From Echiichthys vipera (Eukaryota; Chordata; Actinopteri; Perciformes; Trachinidae): 64,000 nt of DNA. The position numbers were made by a program, and so were the translations under genes. A model generated the notes under the pieces. The model searched no databases, was not told the origin of the DNA, and was given only the letters and a program-made list of their open reading frames with translations. Positions 43,603-55,709 of the stretch are shown here, piece by piece. Numbering within the stretch: the stretch's first letter is position 1; every line of letters starts with the position of its first letter. The stretch is taken from NCBI GenBank assembly GCA_963691815.1, contig OY829659.1, positions 5,640,015 to 5,704,014 on the forward strand, given 5' to 3'.

Positions 43603-44024
43603 TTAACCCTTCTGTTACCCTCAAATTTTACAAACCCTTTTTATCCTTGGTCAATTTGACCCCAAACTATTTAAAAATGGTCATAATCAAAGTTGTTACT
43701 TAGGTTTTTATGTCAGGTACTCTCTGTGTGTATTTATTGATGGCCTAAATAGCATTTTAAATTAAACACAGCACCAAACACCGTGTTACACATCCAGAAT
43801 ACCTATAACGTGACTTGGGAAATAAACAGAAAACACAATTAATTATCGTACAGATACACCTGAAAATGGATGGAGGGATATTTGTTTGTGTGTTTTAAAG
43901 TAAGTATATCATTTGTAAGTACTATTTTTTGTTATTTATAATATTTGGAATGAAAGCAATGTCCAATATCAAGGAAAGTGGCGTGTCAAATTGACCCCAG
44001 GGATAACAGGACGGTTAGCGTTAA
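43603..44024 (+). mobile_element. piggyBac-type MITE, TTAA target
   Basis: Bounded by TTAA at 43603-43606 and 44021-44024. The ends are imperfect inverted repeats: CCCTTCTGTTACCCTC on the left versus ggataacaggacggttagcg on the right. Subterminal ggtcaatttgacccc and tcaaattgaccccag are also inverted, typical of fish piggyBac MITEs (ccctcctgttgtc...gtcaatttgaccc). No transposase. Confidence 0.75.
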
Positions 44025-44793
44025 AATAACGGCCGTGTTTGACAACCTGGGAATGAGCGCTGGCTGGATTTTATTATTTTGCTTCGTTCAGGAAATTTCC
44101 AGGTGTCAACCTCACTAAAAAACATAGCGACCAGATCGTGCCAGATCGTAAACACGCATTCGAGAGGAAGAAACAAAAATGGTGGACACATCGCAGGAAA
44201 ATAATGCAAACATAGCAAGGTGAAAGTCATTCTGTAGCATGTTTAGCTAACTAATATAGTTCTGTAGCTCAGACCAAATCTCTAAACTTTGCTGTAAACT
44301 CAGCAGGACACAGTAAATTATGTCGTTAACTTCACTTGGTACTTTGGTCCGAATATAGATGGTGTGACATCACGTTGAGACATTTCCTGGAAGGACATAA
44401 ACGTCAGGTTTTGTTGTCAGTCTGAGAATTAAACACTACGTTAGCGTTCAGCTCAAAACCGCAGCCTGTAGCTTCCACATCTTGAATCCTCTGGTTTTCT
44501 CAGCATGTCCTGATACTTTCACCGCACTTTCATCCGGCAGTGCAAACAAACTGATGCACGTCAGCTTCCTCCTGATGACCATGAAACCAGCACAGACGCC
44601 GAGGCTCATGCTGAAACACAAGGCCGACATCCTGCTGCGGATAACGTGCTAATTAGATTTGGCCTGTGGTTGTTACCGTAATCAAATCTATCCGGTGCTG
44701 CGGGCTGAGAGGCTGAAACCTGATCTGAAATCCAAAATATGCAATCTGGTTCCTCTCAAGTCCTGGCACACTGCGCTGTCTGTGCACCCCAAA

Positions 44794-44826
<33 letters not shown>

Positions 44827-44940
44827 TCCTACTGTGCTCTATCCACTCAGCTTTACTCTGTTCTGATGTATCTTTTCTACTCTGCTCTACTCTACTAAGC
44901 CTTCTGTATTTATCAGAAAGCTTTATTTCTTAAGTCTTTA
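44025..44940. other. Intergenic, no gene recognised
   Basis: A (GT)14 tract is at 44794-44822. Otherwise nothing recognised. Confidence 0.4.
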
Positions 44941-45434
44941 ACCCTATTCGGACGGGATTACTTTAATGATAGGACGTGGGGTACGGTCATTTTTACCAGA
45001 GGTTTCATCCCGTCCGAATGTGCCATGTCACTCAAAGTTACAGCGATTTTTACCTTCTGTAAAACTGTAGACTAATCCCGTCTACGACCTTCTGTAAAAC
45101 ATATGTTGATATACCATCGTACCCTGTTAAAACGTAGTTTCCGCGTGTTTTTGAGCATGGAGGCGCTTGAAGAAGCACTCTGATACATTTTTTAGTGGTC
45201 GATTTTGTCCTTTAGTTTCCTGTTTGGTTATTTTTGTGATATCGGAAAGCTACGTAGCATGCACATGGAGACAGGGAGGTGACGTAGTGCGTAAATCCAG
45301 TAACCCCTCCCACCTCTGGGAAAATACAGGGATTTCTTAATCCCGTGCAAATTGGCCATTTATATTACAGACATCCTGAGGTAAGAGTACTTTACCATAC
45401 GTCCCCATATTAAACTAATCCTGTCCGAATAGGG
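44941..45434 (+). mobile_element. MITE with 'ccctattcggacgggatta' inverted ends
   Basis: Terminal inverted repeats of ~19 bp: CCCTATTCGGACGGGATTA at 44942 and taatcctgtccgaataggg ending 45434, one mismatch. Flanks share CTTTA at 44936-44940 and 45435-45439, so the duplication is either 5 bp CTTTA or 3 bp TTA if one terminal base was lost. An internal subterminal copy, atcccgtccgaatgtgcc, lies at 45008-45025. Superfamily not settled. Confidence 0.75.
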
Positions 45435-45479
45435 CTTTAGTTTGTCTACTAAATATCTTGTCTCTACCGAGCTCCAACC

Positions 45480-45735
45480 ACAGCGACTTCCTGGTTGATC
45501 CTGGTTGAGAAAATGCAGTTCTCCGAGTGTCCACTAGGGGAAGGTTTCATAATAGAGCAGTTTCTCATTGACTCCCATGATAAACAGGCCGTTTTCACAG
45601 CATAATTATCAACATCTTAGCATGTCAGCATGCCAAATATGCTCATTAGCGCTGGACACAAAGGACGGCAGGGGTTGACAGAAATCAGTCATTAGATTGG
45701 TCATAAAGCAAAGCATTGGACGGTTTTGTTTTTTA
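45480..45735 (+). repeat. Dispersed fish repeats ('ctcattgactcccatg' and 'agcatgtcagcatgcc')
   Basis: The words cagtttctcattgactcccatg (45555-45580) and cttagcatgtcagcatgcca, gctcattagcgctggacaca, gtcataaagcaaagcattgg match common fish repeats (gttagcatgctaacatgc family). A fragment with gtctgatgggaatgttgtt and ggtcataaacta is also at 49598-49650. Confidence 0.45.
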
Positions 45736-45829
45736 AGTAAAAGTTTTTAAAGTAACAATAAACATAACAGAAATATTCTTTTTTATTAGTGAGAAAAGTA
45801 AAGAATAGGAAAGCAGAGCAGAGTGTGCA

Positions 45830-46110
45830 TCAGTGGAAGAAGTAGTCGGTATAGGTGGTAATAAAATAAAAAAAGAAATACAAGTAAAAGTAAATATACT
45901 TAAAAGTAGCAAAACTAAAAGTTCTCATTATGCAGAATAATATATATTATAATTATTGATGCATTATTATGTTCATCAGTTTAATGTTGCAGCTGGTGAA
46001 GGCAGTTTTAACTACTTTATATACTGCCGGGTAGTTTAATCTTTAATAAAACACCATAATTTAATAGTTGATTATATTTTGTATGATTCTGAAGTTAGCA
46101 AATATGTAAT
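45830..46110 (+). mobile_element. 'agtattcag'-family MITE, copy 4
   Basis: Reads cagtggaagaagtagtcgg, aagtaaaagtaaatatactt, gttctcattatgcagaataa, attattgatgcattattatg, aactactttatatactgccg ggtagtttaat (46010-46042). Uninterrupted but 3'-truncated relative to copies 1 and 2. Confidence 0.6.
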
Positions 46111-46980
46111 ATAATAATGATATAAAATATTGGCTTCCATAATAAAGTATAAACAGAATAAAAAGGGAAACACTCAAGTTAAGCAGTCAAAATAGCACTT
46201 AAGCACAGAACTATATTTCATTTTATTTGCACTCTTTGCGCTGCAACTGCTGCACAAGAATTCCCTTAGTATAAAGTTGTCTTTTATGTTAATCAGGAGC
46301 TTATTAGAGAGTGAACTAGAGTACATTAGACTCCTCTACTCGTGTCTATTCCCATGCCTCCAGCCTGTGTCACAGCCCCCAGCTGACTGTGCTGTGGATC
46401 CACCTGTTCCTTGTGCTCAAAGCTGCTTCCTGATCCGGATGTGGGAACGTGAGAATACGGATGACTCTGCAAGGAAAACAAGTCAAGTTTTATTTTTTTT
46501 TTAATCGGAAGAGTTGGTCTTATTATCCTCCGGATGGGTTTTGCGGTGGGAATGTGGCAGAGCTGAAATATCCGGAAACAAAAGGATGTGCTCAGTGTTT
46601 TCGTTGGCTTCGTTTTTGGGTGTTTCGCTGTTTAAATGTGGTTTGAGGGCTTCGTGCTCGGGGGCGCACATACTAAAATAAAAAATATTTTAAAACAAAC
46701 AGAAAGAGAAAGAGAAGTACTCCATAAACAGCCCCGTTCCTCTGCTGTTGCATGACACAGTTATGCTGTGGTCTGTTAATATCACAGAAGTCGCCTCATT
46801 CAGTCTCCGGGCATCTTTACTTACTTTACTGCTGATTGAAGAGCTTCAGGGAAACTTTCATATGGTGATTTTAATGCAGTTATAAAATCAGTAAAACGAA
46901 AATGTTCATCCTGAAGGACATTGCTGTTCGGCAGTTGCATTACAAAATGAGAAGAGTGCAAATATAAACAGTCTAAAGCT
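46111..46980. other. Intergenic, nothing recognised
   Basis: No gene or repeat family recognised in this stretch. Confidence 0.4.
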
Positions 46981-47118
46981 CTATGTGCCCTGCGATAGAC
47001 TGGCGTCCTGTCCGGGGTGTACTCCGCCTCACGCCCGATGCCAGCTGGGATCGACTCCAGCCCCCCGCGACCCCGACAGGGACAAGCGGTTGAAGTTGAA
47101 TGAATGAATGAATGAATA
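46981..47118 (+). mobile_element. SINE-like fish element, 3' third
   Basis: Starts ctatgtgccctgcgatagac and continues tggcgtcctgtccggggtgt, tcgactccagccccccgcga to a (GAAT)n tail (47097-47118). 5'-truncated copy of the 12881 family, among the least diverged in the window. Confidence 0.75.
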
Positions 47119-48750
47119 AAGTCTCTTTTACATCTGCAGTCTGTCCCTGAACGTTTCCAGCACGAGGTGAAGTGTGAATGGGAGCAAGGATCGATATTCA
47201 AGGGAAAACGTCAGTGTCTCACCTCAGGACCTGGTCACATTTCAGGGAAAATAAAGGTACGACTGTGTGTGTGAATGAGAGCAGTAACATTGCTCGGACA
47301 AAGCTCGTAAAGTGTCAGGCCCCTCTGACGAAGGACACTTTCACGTGGAGCGAGCGAACAACTTCTGCATTCTGTATTTGAATCCGCAATGACGTAGCAA
47401 CATTACTTTTCTCGCAAACCAGCTGAATATTAAACACATTAGAAGACCACTGGCAGCTCCTTGTCTGCCATGTTCCTGAAAATAATAAGAGACGTCTTCT
47501 GTCGCGTACACGTACATCCGGCCTCCCCCCCATTTTCTTCTTCATCTGTTGCGTTTTACGGCGGTTGGCAGCCATAATTTTTGCACTACCGCCACCTGCA
47601 GGACCGTCGCTTGCCCCATAAATGCTGGCATTGCCAAGACGGACATGTTCCTAAATGTAGTGCATATGTGAAAGAGGCTTCTGATAACAATAAGGAGCCG
47701 ATCCAAAATCAAGTTAACTACATCTATGTAGTTTTATGGCATTATAATCTAATTGAATCATCCTCATTAAGCGGTTTATTTATAGGGGACAGTGTACGCA
47801 TTAGTACTGAACTGAACAATAGGAGACAAAAGAAACCGGAGGAACTCATTAACACAATATCTATGTAGATGATGCAGCTCTTTATTTCCTTATTTAAGCA
47901 GTAGATTTACCTTTTCTTCTTGTTTTCATAGTTCAGGCCATCATTCCTATCAGTTATAATAAGTTAAGAAGAGGGATCTGGGAAGACGTCGTCTGGAGTA
48001 AGAAATGTAAATCGATCAAACAGGTTGTAAACGAACTTTCAGGTTATCCAAACTAATTGGGACATCCATCAAAGTTTACAGACAGACTTCCTGCTCCATC
48101 TCCTACCTATTTAACAATGTCACTTCATATTGAAAGAGGTTGCCGACCCCGGGGTTAGACCATCTGGATAAACTATCAGCTTCTTCACAACTACCCTGAT
48201 CGTCTGACCTCCCAGCACTTACTGTGGAGAGTATGTTTGCTTAACTATAGACCAGAATGATCTTAATCATCCGACCAACGTAGTCAAGTGTAAAGATGCT
48301 GTAGATAAGATATGATATAAGCGCTCAATCAAGAACCACATGCTCCACGGTCTTAAGACAGAGAGACAAAGAGGGACAGACGGGGCTGGAGAGGGAGTGG
48401 TGTTACTGTTTCTACACTGGTGGTGGTGGTGGCGGTGGTGGTGGGAGGAACAGATTATGCAGAAAACCACTTCCAGAGGAAGTGTGTTTTAATGCTGACA
48501 GCGTTCCTGCGGAGGCTGTTATGCTAATCTGCCCCCCAGAACGTCTGCGGTGGAAGAGAGGGGGAATTCACCATGAAAACCTGCAGCCAGCAGAGAGGGA
48601 GGGGGGAGGCAGAGAGGGAGGACACAGGACAGAGGAAGCACACAGGAAGCAAACACGGCAGGTTTTTCATCCCTCCAATCCCAACGCTGCGGCCGCTCTC
48701 TTACTCCACTCTTGACATCTTGTTTTCAGAGTGTACTGAATCCCCCCCCT

Positions 48751-48751
<1 letters not shown>
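47119..48751. other. Intergenic; one 'ggcggttggcagcca' repeat fragment
   Basis: At 47535-47610 attttcttcttcatctgttg, ttacggcggttggcagccat and actaccgccacctgcagg match a dispersed repeat also present at 63405-63475. A (GGT)n tract is at 48417-48441. No gene. Confidence 0.45.

Positions 48752-48830
<79 letters not shown>
48752..48830. repeat. (CA)39 microsatellite
   Basis: 79-bp uninterrupted CA tract. Multiple overlapping frames here are repeat translations. Confidence 0.95.
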
Positions 48831-48832
<2 letters not shown>

Positions 48833-50539
48833 TTCAGCACCACACCAGATTTTACAGCTGGATGAAGAGCATCAATGGGAGCAGTGAGCGAGCTGCCAGA
48901 CAATGGGCACGGCGTCCAGGCCGGCACGCCAACCCAGGATTTCCTGGCTTACGCCACAAAAAAAAAGAAAAAAAAGTCAGACCCTTCCGGCTGCACAATA
49001 AAGAATGAAAGTCTTGTATGTACCAGTAAAAAACAAAGAGCATGTTGGGTAATCTCCCAATCCAGACAAGTGGTGTTAGTATCAGTTGGCGGTGCAGATA
49101 TCAGGCGGTGTGTTATTGACTGTCATTGTGAGTTACTGGCAGGGTCCGCCTGCTGGGCTGCCCGGTCAGTCTGACACAACACGGCTTAAAAAAGCAAACA
49201 CAGGCGAAATGAGCGGTGCCTTCAAACGGGAGCGCCACCCGGACATCAAACACTCTGAGTCTGACCCGATCCTCCCTTTCACTGTCGCATGAGCCTGCAT
49301 GGAAGCTGTCAGGCCTCGTTAGCGGAGAGACGCCCACCGCCAGCCTGTCTGCCGTCCCAACCGTCTGACTGTCGGCTGGTCTGTGGAGCTTTCCGTCTGA
49401 CATCTCAACCCTGTGTCTGTCTTTCTGTTCGTCTGCTCCTACACACACTTGTCCCTTGAAGGATGAAAGGAGCATAAACAGCTAAGGTTTTAAATACAGG
49501 GACATTTGACACACTTAAGGGGAGCTTCTGAAATATGGGAACTCTTGGTTTTCAGGGTTTTCTGTGTGTGCAAAGTGCATATTTTGCTTAATTCCAGCTG
49601 AGTCTGATGGGAATGTTGTTATTTCTCAGGTTTATGGTCATAAACTAAATCTGGACAGCAGACTTAAAGAGAGCACACACTGGTTTACTTCCACCCTTTA
49701 AGTGTGCAGAGAAACGCAGTAGTTTCAACACTACTGCGTCTTCATCAGAGTCAAACAGAACAAAGAGCAGCCAGACACACATATAGGTAACAGGCAACAG
49801 GTGGTCAATGCTCATTGGATAATTGGTTGAACAGGATTTCATACCCATTGGATGGTGAATCCACAAGTGGGCATCGCCATTTTAAGTTTCTAAATGCCAC
49901 ACCTCATGCACCACAATCACCGCAACACGCATAAACCCGTTGCAGGTTGATTAAAGGTGTTCCCTTAGTTGTTCGACACGCCCTCCTTCACTTCACCCCT
50001 CAGCCCTTGGCATCACGTAGCAGCACACGTCACACAGAGGCCACTTGGAGAGCTTGTGCTGGGGAGGTGTGGCCGAGTAATGAAACACACCTGCCCTCGT
50101 TCACCTCGGCCCAAACTATCAAGGATCCACCACCAGCTCTGGGTTTAGCGCTTCACTGCTTCTTACTACTAATCAGAAATACCTTTGGACTCATTTTAAT
50201 GAGATGAAGGTGTTTTCTATGGATGATTGCAGTACGTCTGCACCGTCTGCGCTTTGTAAACAGCTGCATCATCTTGGATTCAGAAACTTTTGATCTGTGT
50301 CCTGATTATTATCATTATTATTGCTCTGATATATTGCAAAATAACATTTATTCCATGCGTTTACAGATAATGTTGAGAAGAAATCACACAAGTCAAGTAA
50401 ATATATATCTATATATCTGTAAAATAACTAGACTAAATATTTACTAGTCATTTTCCAGTAAAATATGAAGCTATAAAGGAGATTTTCTTCAAAAAGTATC
50501 TGATAAACAGGCAAACAGCCCACACATGTAAGAATCTGT
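48831..50539. other. Intergenic, no gene; palindromic repeat block near 49665-49860
   Basis: Contains a perfect 9-bp hairpin (acgcagtag / ctactgcgt, 49714-49739) within a block of dispersed-repeat character. Frames at 48875-49475 have no domain. Confidence 0.4.
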
Positions 50540-51055
50540 TAAAGGAGTTCATATCACTGCACCCAGACAACAAGAGAACAACAAGGACGACTCGCAGAGG
50601 TGACTGTGCAGTACAGCACAGACGTACTGAATTTGGCCGATCAGCCTCTTCTGTCAGAGCCACTAATTATAGGAACTCTGAACCAAATGAGATCAGAGAC
50701 ATTAGTACATTTACTGGTTTTAAATCTAAGATAAAATCATGGCGTAAATCTACTCAATTATGTACCCACCAACCATAAATTCAAAAATTAACTCACTATT
50801 TTTTTTATCTTTTTAATGCTGTATCTTAACATTGTTTTGTTGTGTTTTAACATTGTTATTTTATTCCTGTTGTGTTGTATTTTGTTTTAAGAGCGTGAGT
50901 TTTTCTTTTTTTTTATGTGCTTGTCTGTGTTAGATCTATGTTATTGGTTCTTGCCCAGGGACTACAGATGAAATTTAGCGAGGAGCTAATTCTGGTACGG
51001 CTGAGAGCGGTGCATTGTCCCTGTTAAATAAACTAAATTAAATAAATACAGACTT
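50540..51055 (+). pseudogene. LINE ORF2 C-terminal tail plus 3' UTR
   Basis: In the frame RTEFGRSASSVRATNYRNSE, then EIRDISTFTGFKSKIKSWRK, ending TQLCTHQP-stop, the sequence matches the end of a fish non-LTR retrotransposon protein (…FSVRA..WN.LP..IRDI.T...FK..LK.WL). The 3' UTR follows: ggttcttgcccagggactac agatgaaatttagcgaggag (50946-50985), gtgcattgtccctgttaaat and an AAATA-rich tail. Clade not settled. 5'-truncated. Confidence 0.7.
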
Positions 51056-52494
51056 ATAATAAGATATTTTTTATAGACAACTGAAACTGAAAGGCAGGTC
51101 AGATAGTGAAGTTTCTTAATGATGATAAAAAGTTTATTTGTTTATGCTGATTGTTCTTCTTCAGTGGTGAGCGATCGCGGAAGTCCATTGCTGCCACCTA
51201 CCCATGGATGTATCCTCTTGCTCCACATGTATAACAGCGATGCATTGTGGGTGATATCCACCTCTGGAGTGACCATCGTTGTTCACTCTCCGAAGGTCGA
51301 TCTCACCAAGTTACCTTCAGTATTTCAGACTATTGGAACGACACCTTAAGATTGGATTCCCCAGAAGGAAAGTGCTGAGGAGAAGTCGTGTTAAAACCAC
51401 TATTGGAACGCAGCACTTGTCTCTAAATTGCATCCATGTTTTCCTCCCTTACGTCCTTTCCTTGCGTCTCACGGCCTCCTACCAGCGGATGCATGGAGAG
51501 ACGTGGGAAACCACCCAAGGAGAGAAGAAACGACAAATACACGTGTTTGATTTTGTTGAAACGTTGGTCTGTTTGTTGGTTTCTGCACAGTTAAACGGTT
51601 GGAAGTGTCTCAGTGCACTCCAGCCCTCTCTCCTCCCTTTTAAATGTCTAAAGTGGACTTTGTGTGTGTTCTCCTGCAGCCCGAGCGTCGGCTTCACCTT
51701 TTCAAGTTGCTGCTCAATGCATTATTCATTAAACTGTGACATATAATGCAGAAACTCACTGTTTGATTTCCTGTAAACCCTCTTTGAGTCTGTGATCTCC
51801 TGAGGAGCAGAGCATCAGGGGATTCCCTCATCCTTCCTGCCCTCCCCTTCCTCTCATCCCATCATCCCTCACTTCCTCCTCCTCTTTGCAGGGGCACATA
51901 AGCCTCTTATCGACAGACGTCAGGGAAGCCCGGTGGCTCACACACTGTTTAACATGTATTGCTTTGAAGGCAGATGCCTCGAGTAAATGAGAAAAATCTA
52001 GAACTATTTCCCCCAGAATTTGAGAAATAAAAAGACAATACAGCCGGGCGCTTTCCTGCACTTTCTGACCACCAAACGAAAGTGTAGAGTCAGCCTTACA
52101 GGTGGCTCAGGCTCGCCCCGGGGAGGTGAACGCCGAGACAGAGGAGGTTTTTGTGCCGGAGGGAAACGAGAGAAGCCGCCGATTATCAGCACTAAAGATC
52201 CCTTCATTCTTAAAAGCCCTCGGAGCGAGGCTCTGAAGCCCAACGTGCTCTTTTATCCCCCCTGATCTGAAACACAAAAGACCCTCATGAGCGTGACTCG
52301 GACAGAGAGGTGGAGGAAATCTTCAATCTCCCTAATTAGTCAAGAAAAAAGGAACCCTAAAATGTTCCGATTCGTTTCAGTGTCCAATATTCAAGACAAG
52401 GTTACTAGAGAAAATACGTTTGATTCCCGAACGACGACGACGACTGCTTCACTTTAGGAAGAACAGGAACCAAAGCCTCATCAGTTAATGTCTC
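51056..52494. other. Intergenic, no gene recognised
   Basis: A 155-codon frame at 51279-51746 shows no domain and overlaps an antisense frame. Nothing else recognised. Confidence 0.4.
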
Positions 52495-53312
52495 GTCCAC
52501 TTCCCCTCAGCACTTGTCCTCGTCCACTTCCCCTCAGCACTCGTCCTTGTCCATTTCCCCTCAGCGCTCGTCCTCGTCCACTTCCCCTCAGTGCTCGTCC
52601 TCGTCCACTTCCCCTCAGCACTCGTCCTCGTCCACTTCCCCTCAGCGCTCGTGCTCGTCCACTTCCCCTCAGCACTCGTCCTTGTCCATTTCCCCTCAGC
52701 GCTCGTCCTCATCCACTTCCCCTCAGTGCTCGTCCTCATCCACTTCCCCTCAGCACTCGTCCTCGTCCACTTCCCCTCAGCACTCGTCCGTGTCCACTTC
52801 CTCTCAGCGCACGTCCTCGTCCACTTCCCCTCAGCACTCGTCCATTTCCCTTCAGCACTCGTCTTCGTCCACTTCCCCTCAGCACTCGTCCGTGTCCACT
52901 TCCTCTCAGCGCTCGTCCGTGTCCACTTCCTCTCAGCGCACGTCCTCGTCCACTTCCCCTCAGCGCTCGTCGTCGTCCTTTTCCCCTCAGCACTCGTCCT
53001 CATCCACTTCCCCTCTGCGCTTGTCCTCGTTCACTTCACTTCAGCACTCGTCCTCGTCCACTTCCCCTCAGCACTCGTCCTCTTTCACTTTCCCTCAGCG
53101 CTCGTCCTCTTTCACTTTCCCTCAGCGCTCGTCCTCTTTCACTTTCCCTCAGCACTCGTCCTCGTCCACTTCCCCTCAGCACTCGTCCTCATCCACTTCC
53201 CCTCAGCACTCGTCCGTGTCCACTTCCCCTCAGCACTCGTCCACTTCCCCTCAGCACTCGTCCGTGTCCACTTCCCCTCAGCACTCGTCCACTTCCCCTC
53301 AGCCCTCGTCCT
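52495..53312. repeat. 27-bp minisatellite, ~31 units, all forward frames open
   Basis: Unit = cactcgtcctcgtccacttc + ccctcag (27 bp). Variants include tgctcgtcctcg..., cgctcgtccgtgtccacttc and ctcgtcctctttcactttcc. Shortened 21-bp units (cactcgtccacttcccctcag minus one base group) occur at 52835-52860 and in the last third, where 27- and 21-bp units alternate. Because both lengths are multiples of 3, frames of 287, 266 and 257 codons are open simultaneously. One reads SSSSTSPQH repeated, another ALVLVHFPS, the third PRPLPLSTR. Minus frames are also open in part. No start-site, splice or homology evidence for a gene. Confidence 0.9.
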
Positions 53313-54367
53313 GATAACCTCGGACATTTGGGTAAAAGACTGTTGCTCTAATTTCTCAGTATAAACGTTGTATGATCATAATCAGGAGAAGCCTCATGAA
53401 CAGGATGTTAATGTCCATGTGAACGTTGACGGGATGCAAGAAGTAACTTGCCGCATTGATTAAGAGACACAAACGCCGTTGTAGAAATACGAGGTTTGAG
53501 CCCGGAGATCGTATTTTGAGCGGGCGCTACGTCATGACTTAAAAGCTTGATAAGCAGATATCTGCATCTATGAATTCAGATAAAAAAGAAAATGAAAACC
53601 TCAATCGTTGTCCAATGAGCTGCTGGGTTCCCTCTTTGCTTATTTTCGCCCGCCTCTTTTGCGCTCCACACAGACTTTTTACCCGCATGCAACCAAATCA
53701 GGCTCAAATGTGATTGGACGACACAAACGGAAACCAGAACCAGCTTCTGATACCAAAGTCTTGTCCCGTTGCCCACAGACTGTGCCTTCGTATTCAAATA
53801 TCTGTTCATAGAGATTAGATTAAATGTGGTTTTTCATCCTGTATTCTGTTTTTTATGACCCAGGTTGTGAAATAAATGCCTCTTTCCTAAATAATGGGCC
53901 TGCAGGCTTGAGTGTTTTCAGGTTTTCCAGGTATTTATTAAACAGATGCCCGGCACAGCGAGCGGACATCCTGCAGACCGTCACCATCCTGCGTGGAGGG
54001 CTGAGGGCGGTGACCCGTGCCTCCTTAAACATCCAGAGGTCAGCCAAAACAGAGGTGTTGGATTCACTGAGCTCCGACCGGCGGCCTGAAAGGAAGTCAT
54101 TGTACTGAAACCTGCATCACTTTCACTCGGGGTTAACTGTCCTGAGGACAGACACTCAACGAAGCTAATACTGCGGATCTGGAAATACACTTGTTTGTAT
54201 GTGACTTTAACTTTGTGATGATCCAGGACCTCATTTCTCAAAATCTGTAAATACGTTCTGCGAAATATTTAACGCTTTCTGTTCTGTCACTTTCTTTTTT
54301 GCCTGTTTTGATGCATTTTAAAGTCGATTTTATTTATAAAAGAGAGAGACGTCAAACACACGGCGAC
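53313..54367. other. Intergenic, nothing recognised
   Basis: No recognised repeat or gene. A 94-codon frame (53824-54108) lacks a domain. Confidence 0.4.
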
Positions 54368-54880
54368 TGTCAGGAACGGTACGGGGATAGCACAAAATGC
54401 AGACACGGACAAAAAGTAAAGTTACAAATGAAGCGTTTAATATAATAGACGGAGAAAACGCAAAACACTACAGAGAATACAAATACAAAGACTAACTAAA
54501 CGAACACGGGAATAACAGGAACAAGAAGACAACGGAAGATCAGGGAGACGGACGGGAAACGGGAACACGGGAAAATACGGAGAAAAACAGAAAACAAACA
54601 CTATTAATCAACTTACTACGGGGAGCGTGAAAACCACAACGAGAAAGGGGGACGCCAGTCCGGGGGGAATAGTTTTACCAATACAGGGTCGACGACGGTT
54701 CAGCGCTGCATGCCTGTCAGCTTCAGGTATTTAAGGTGTTGGGGTAATCAGCATAACAGGCTGCAGCTTAGGGAAACGCCTACCGGACCTAGACAGGGAC
54801 AAGGTAAGACACATGCAGGGAAACACAGACAGAGGGAGACAAACTCACACAGAACGGAAAAGAGGAGGGTACTGACGGAA
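54368..54880 (-). mobile_element. Degenerate solo LTR, reverse orientation
   Basis: The plus strand begins TGTCAGGAACGGTACGG and ends gagggtactgacg. On the minus strand the end reads ccgtgtctgcattttgtgct ... ccgttcctgaca, closely matching the 3' end of the LTR at 21564-22092 (ccgtgtctgcttttcgg ... ccgttcatgaca). The outer end has TGACG where TGACA is expected. Flanks gcgac / gaaac are not an exact duplication, so the boundary is less certain. Confidence 0.55.
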
Positions 54881-55709
54881 ACAGATCTTGACGCCTCAAG
54901 TGTGAGTTTGGTGCATGTGAGCTAACAATACTTCCCTCAGCAACAACAAAGAGGAAAGTGGGGAAATGTCAAAAAGGCAATCTCATCAGTATTTTGGCAC
55001 ATTACTGAAAGCTAGTGGGCGTCTTCGCCGTGAGGTGAAACGAGTATACGGTCAAATATGATTCCCACTGTGGAGGTTTGAGGTTTGTCTCTTTGTCTCC
55101 AACACAACTGAGTCTAACGACGATCAAACCCCTGACGAGCTTCAGCTGCTTGATAACGAGCAGATCATTAGAGGCAGAGACAAACCTAAAGCATGCAGGG
55201 CAGGACACTCCACTGTCATGTCAGGAGAACCAACACTGTTTTGGTGATCTGCACGTAGCGTTGTTGTTTTCAGGTTTCAGTTTTGGTGTTGTGTTTTCTG
55301 AGGTTTCCACGTGCAGAAAGTCTTTTGTTTGCAGTTTAAAAATTTCCCCTCTGGGAATAATACATGAGTAAAGAAATAAGAGTGAGGCACGGCTATAAAC
55401 TGGAGTTTCACAAAGTGCACTGTTCATGTTAACTGCACAAACTTCACCCTTGAATCACACACAGTCTGTCGAACTGTTACATTTCATTTAGCTGGTGCTT
55501 TTATCCAAAGTGACTTCAACCATCAGCATACAAACCCAGAAAAGTTAGAATTAAATAAGTGCGTCAGCTTCAAATATGTCAAACTAAAGACTGCTACATA
55601 CTATAGGTGCAGGATGCAAGTGTAATTTCATTTTTTTATTCAAATAAATCATCTTTTTTAGCTGAGGTGCAGTTGAAAGAGTTTTTAGCCAGCGTTTGCA
55701 GACTTTTGT
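54881..55709. other. Intergenic, nothing recognised
   Basis: No gene or repeat family recognised. Confidence 0.4.

Noticed and set aside
51279..51746. 155-codon plus-strand frame
   Set aside because: No domain, biased hydrophobic/Ser composition and an overlapping antisense frame. Not supportable as a gene.
52495..53312. CRISPR-like array
   Set aside because: The units are contiguous with no unique spacers, and the DNA is vertebrate. It is a minisatellite.
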